A DNA stretch of 7,884 nucleotides from VGBK01 sp964548475. Its GTDB lineage: Bacteria; Actinomycetota; Acidimicrobiia; Spongiisociales; UBA11373. This document shows positions 7,881 through 7,884 of the stretch, piece by piece. Numbering within the stretch: position 1 is the stretch's first letter; each line of letters opens with the position of its first letter. Below the pieces are notes generated by a model. That model ran no database searches. It had not been told where the DNA came from and saw only the letters and a list, made by a program, of their open reading frames with translations. Where the stretch lies: positions 1-7,884 of the forward strand of contig CAZJRF010000091.1 in assembly GCA_964548475.1 (NCBI GenBank). Reading direction: 5' to 3'. The translations under genes were made by a program, and so were the position numbers.

Positions 7881-7884
7881 GGGC

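Overview
The window is G+C-rich DNA with strong third-position G/C bias, GTG as well as ATG starts, and Shine-Dalgarno sites. It fits a high-GC Actinomycetota chromosome, perhaps an uncultured Acidimicrobiia-like lineage; that placement rests on composition and protein flavour only. It holds five protein-coding genes, tightly packed. No RNA gene, CRISPR array, insertion sequence, integrase or phage gene was recognised, and no gene-free stretch exceeds 300 bases.

Layout, left to right. Positions 1-2436 (+) encode most of a large secreted-type subtilisin (S8) protease whose 5' end lies outside the window. It has a Ser-rich repeated linker, a prodomain-like segment, the catalytic domain and about three C-terminal Ig-like modules. 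It converges, with only 6 bases between stop codons, on a single-domain cyclophilin peptidyl-prolyl isomerase (2443-2949, -). A divergent control region of about 220 bases (2950-3172) separates the cyclophilin from tldD (3173-4612, +). tldD overlaps tldE/pmbA (4609-5940, +) by an ATGA junction, so the two are co-translated subunits of the TldD/TldE metalloprotease. A 146-base hairpin-rich spacer (5941-6086) ends that operon and faces the 3' end of a long acyl-CoA dehydrogenase of the DmdC-like type (6087-7880, -), whose ATG sits 4 bases from the right edge.

How the genes relate. Only tldD and tldE form a clear functional pair and operon. Protease, foldase and peptide-processing protease share a loose protein-maturation theme, but the strand arrangement (convergent, divergent, convergent) argues against one coordinated system. 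The acyl-CoA dehydrogenase belongs to fatty-acyl or related acyl-CoA oxidation and looks unconnected.

I did not find a convincing new multi-gene system. The most unusual points are: a pair of mutually exclusive small hairpins at the tldD ribosome-binding site; a perfect 13-bp inverted repeat without a T-tract between tldE and the dehydrogenase; a subtilisin catalytic-His motif that departs from HGTHVAG; and a cluster of G-runs over the cyclophilin start region.
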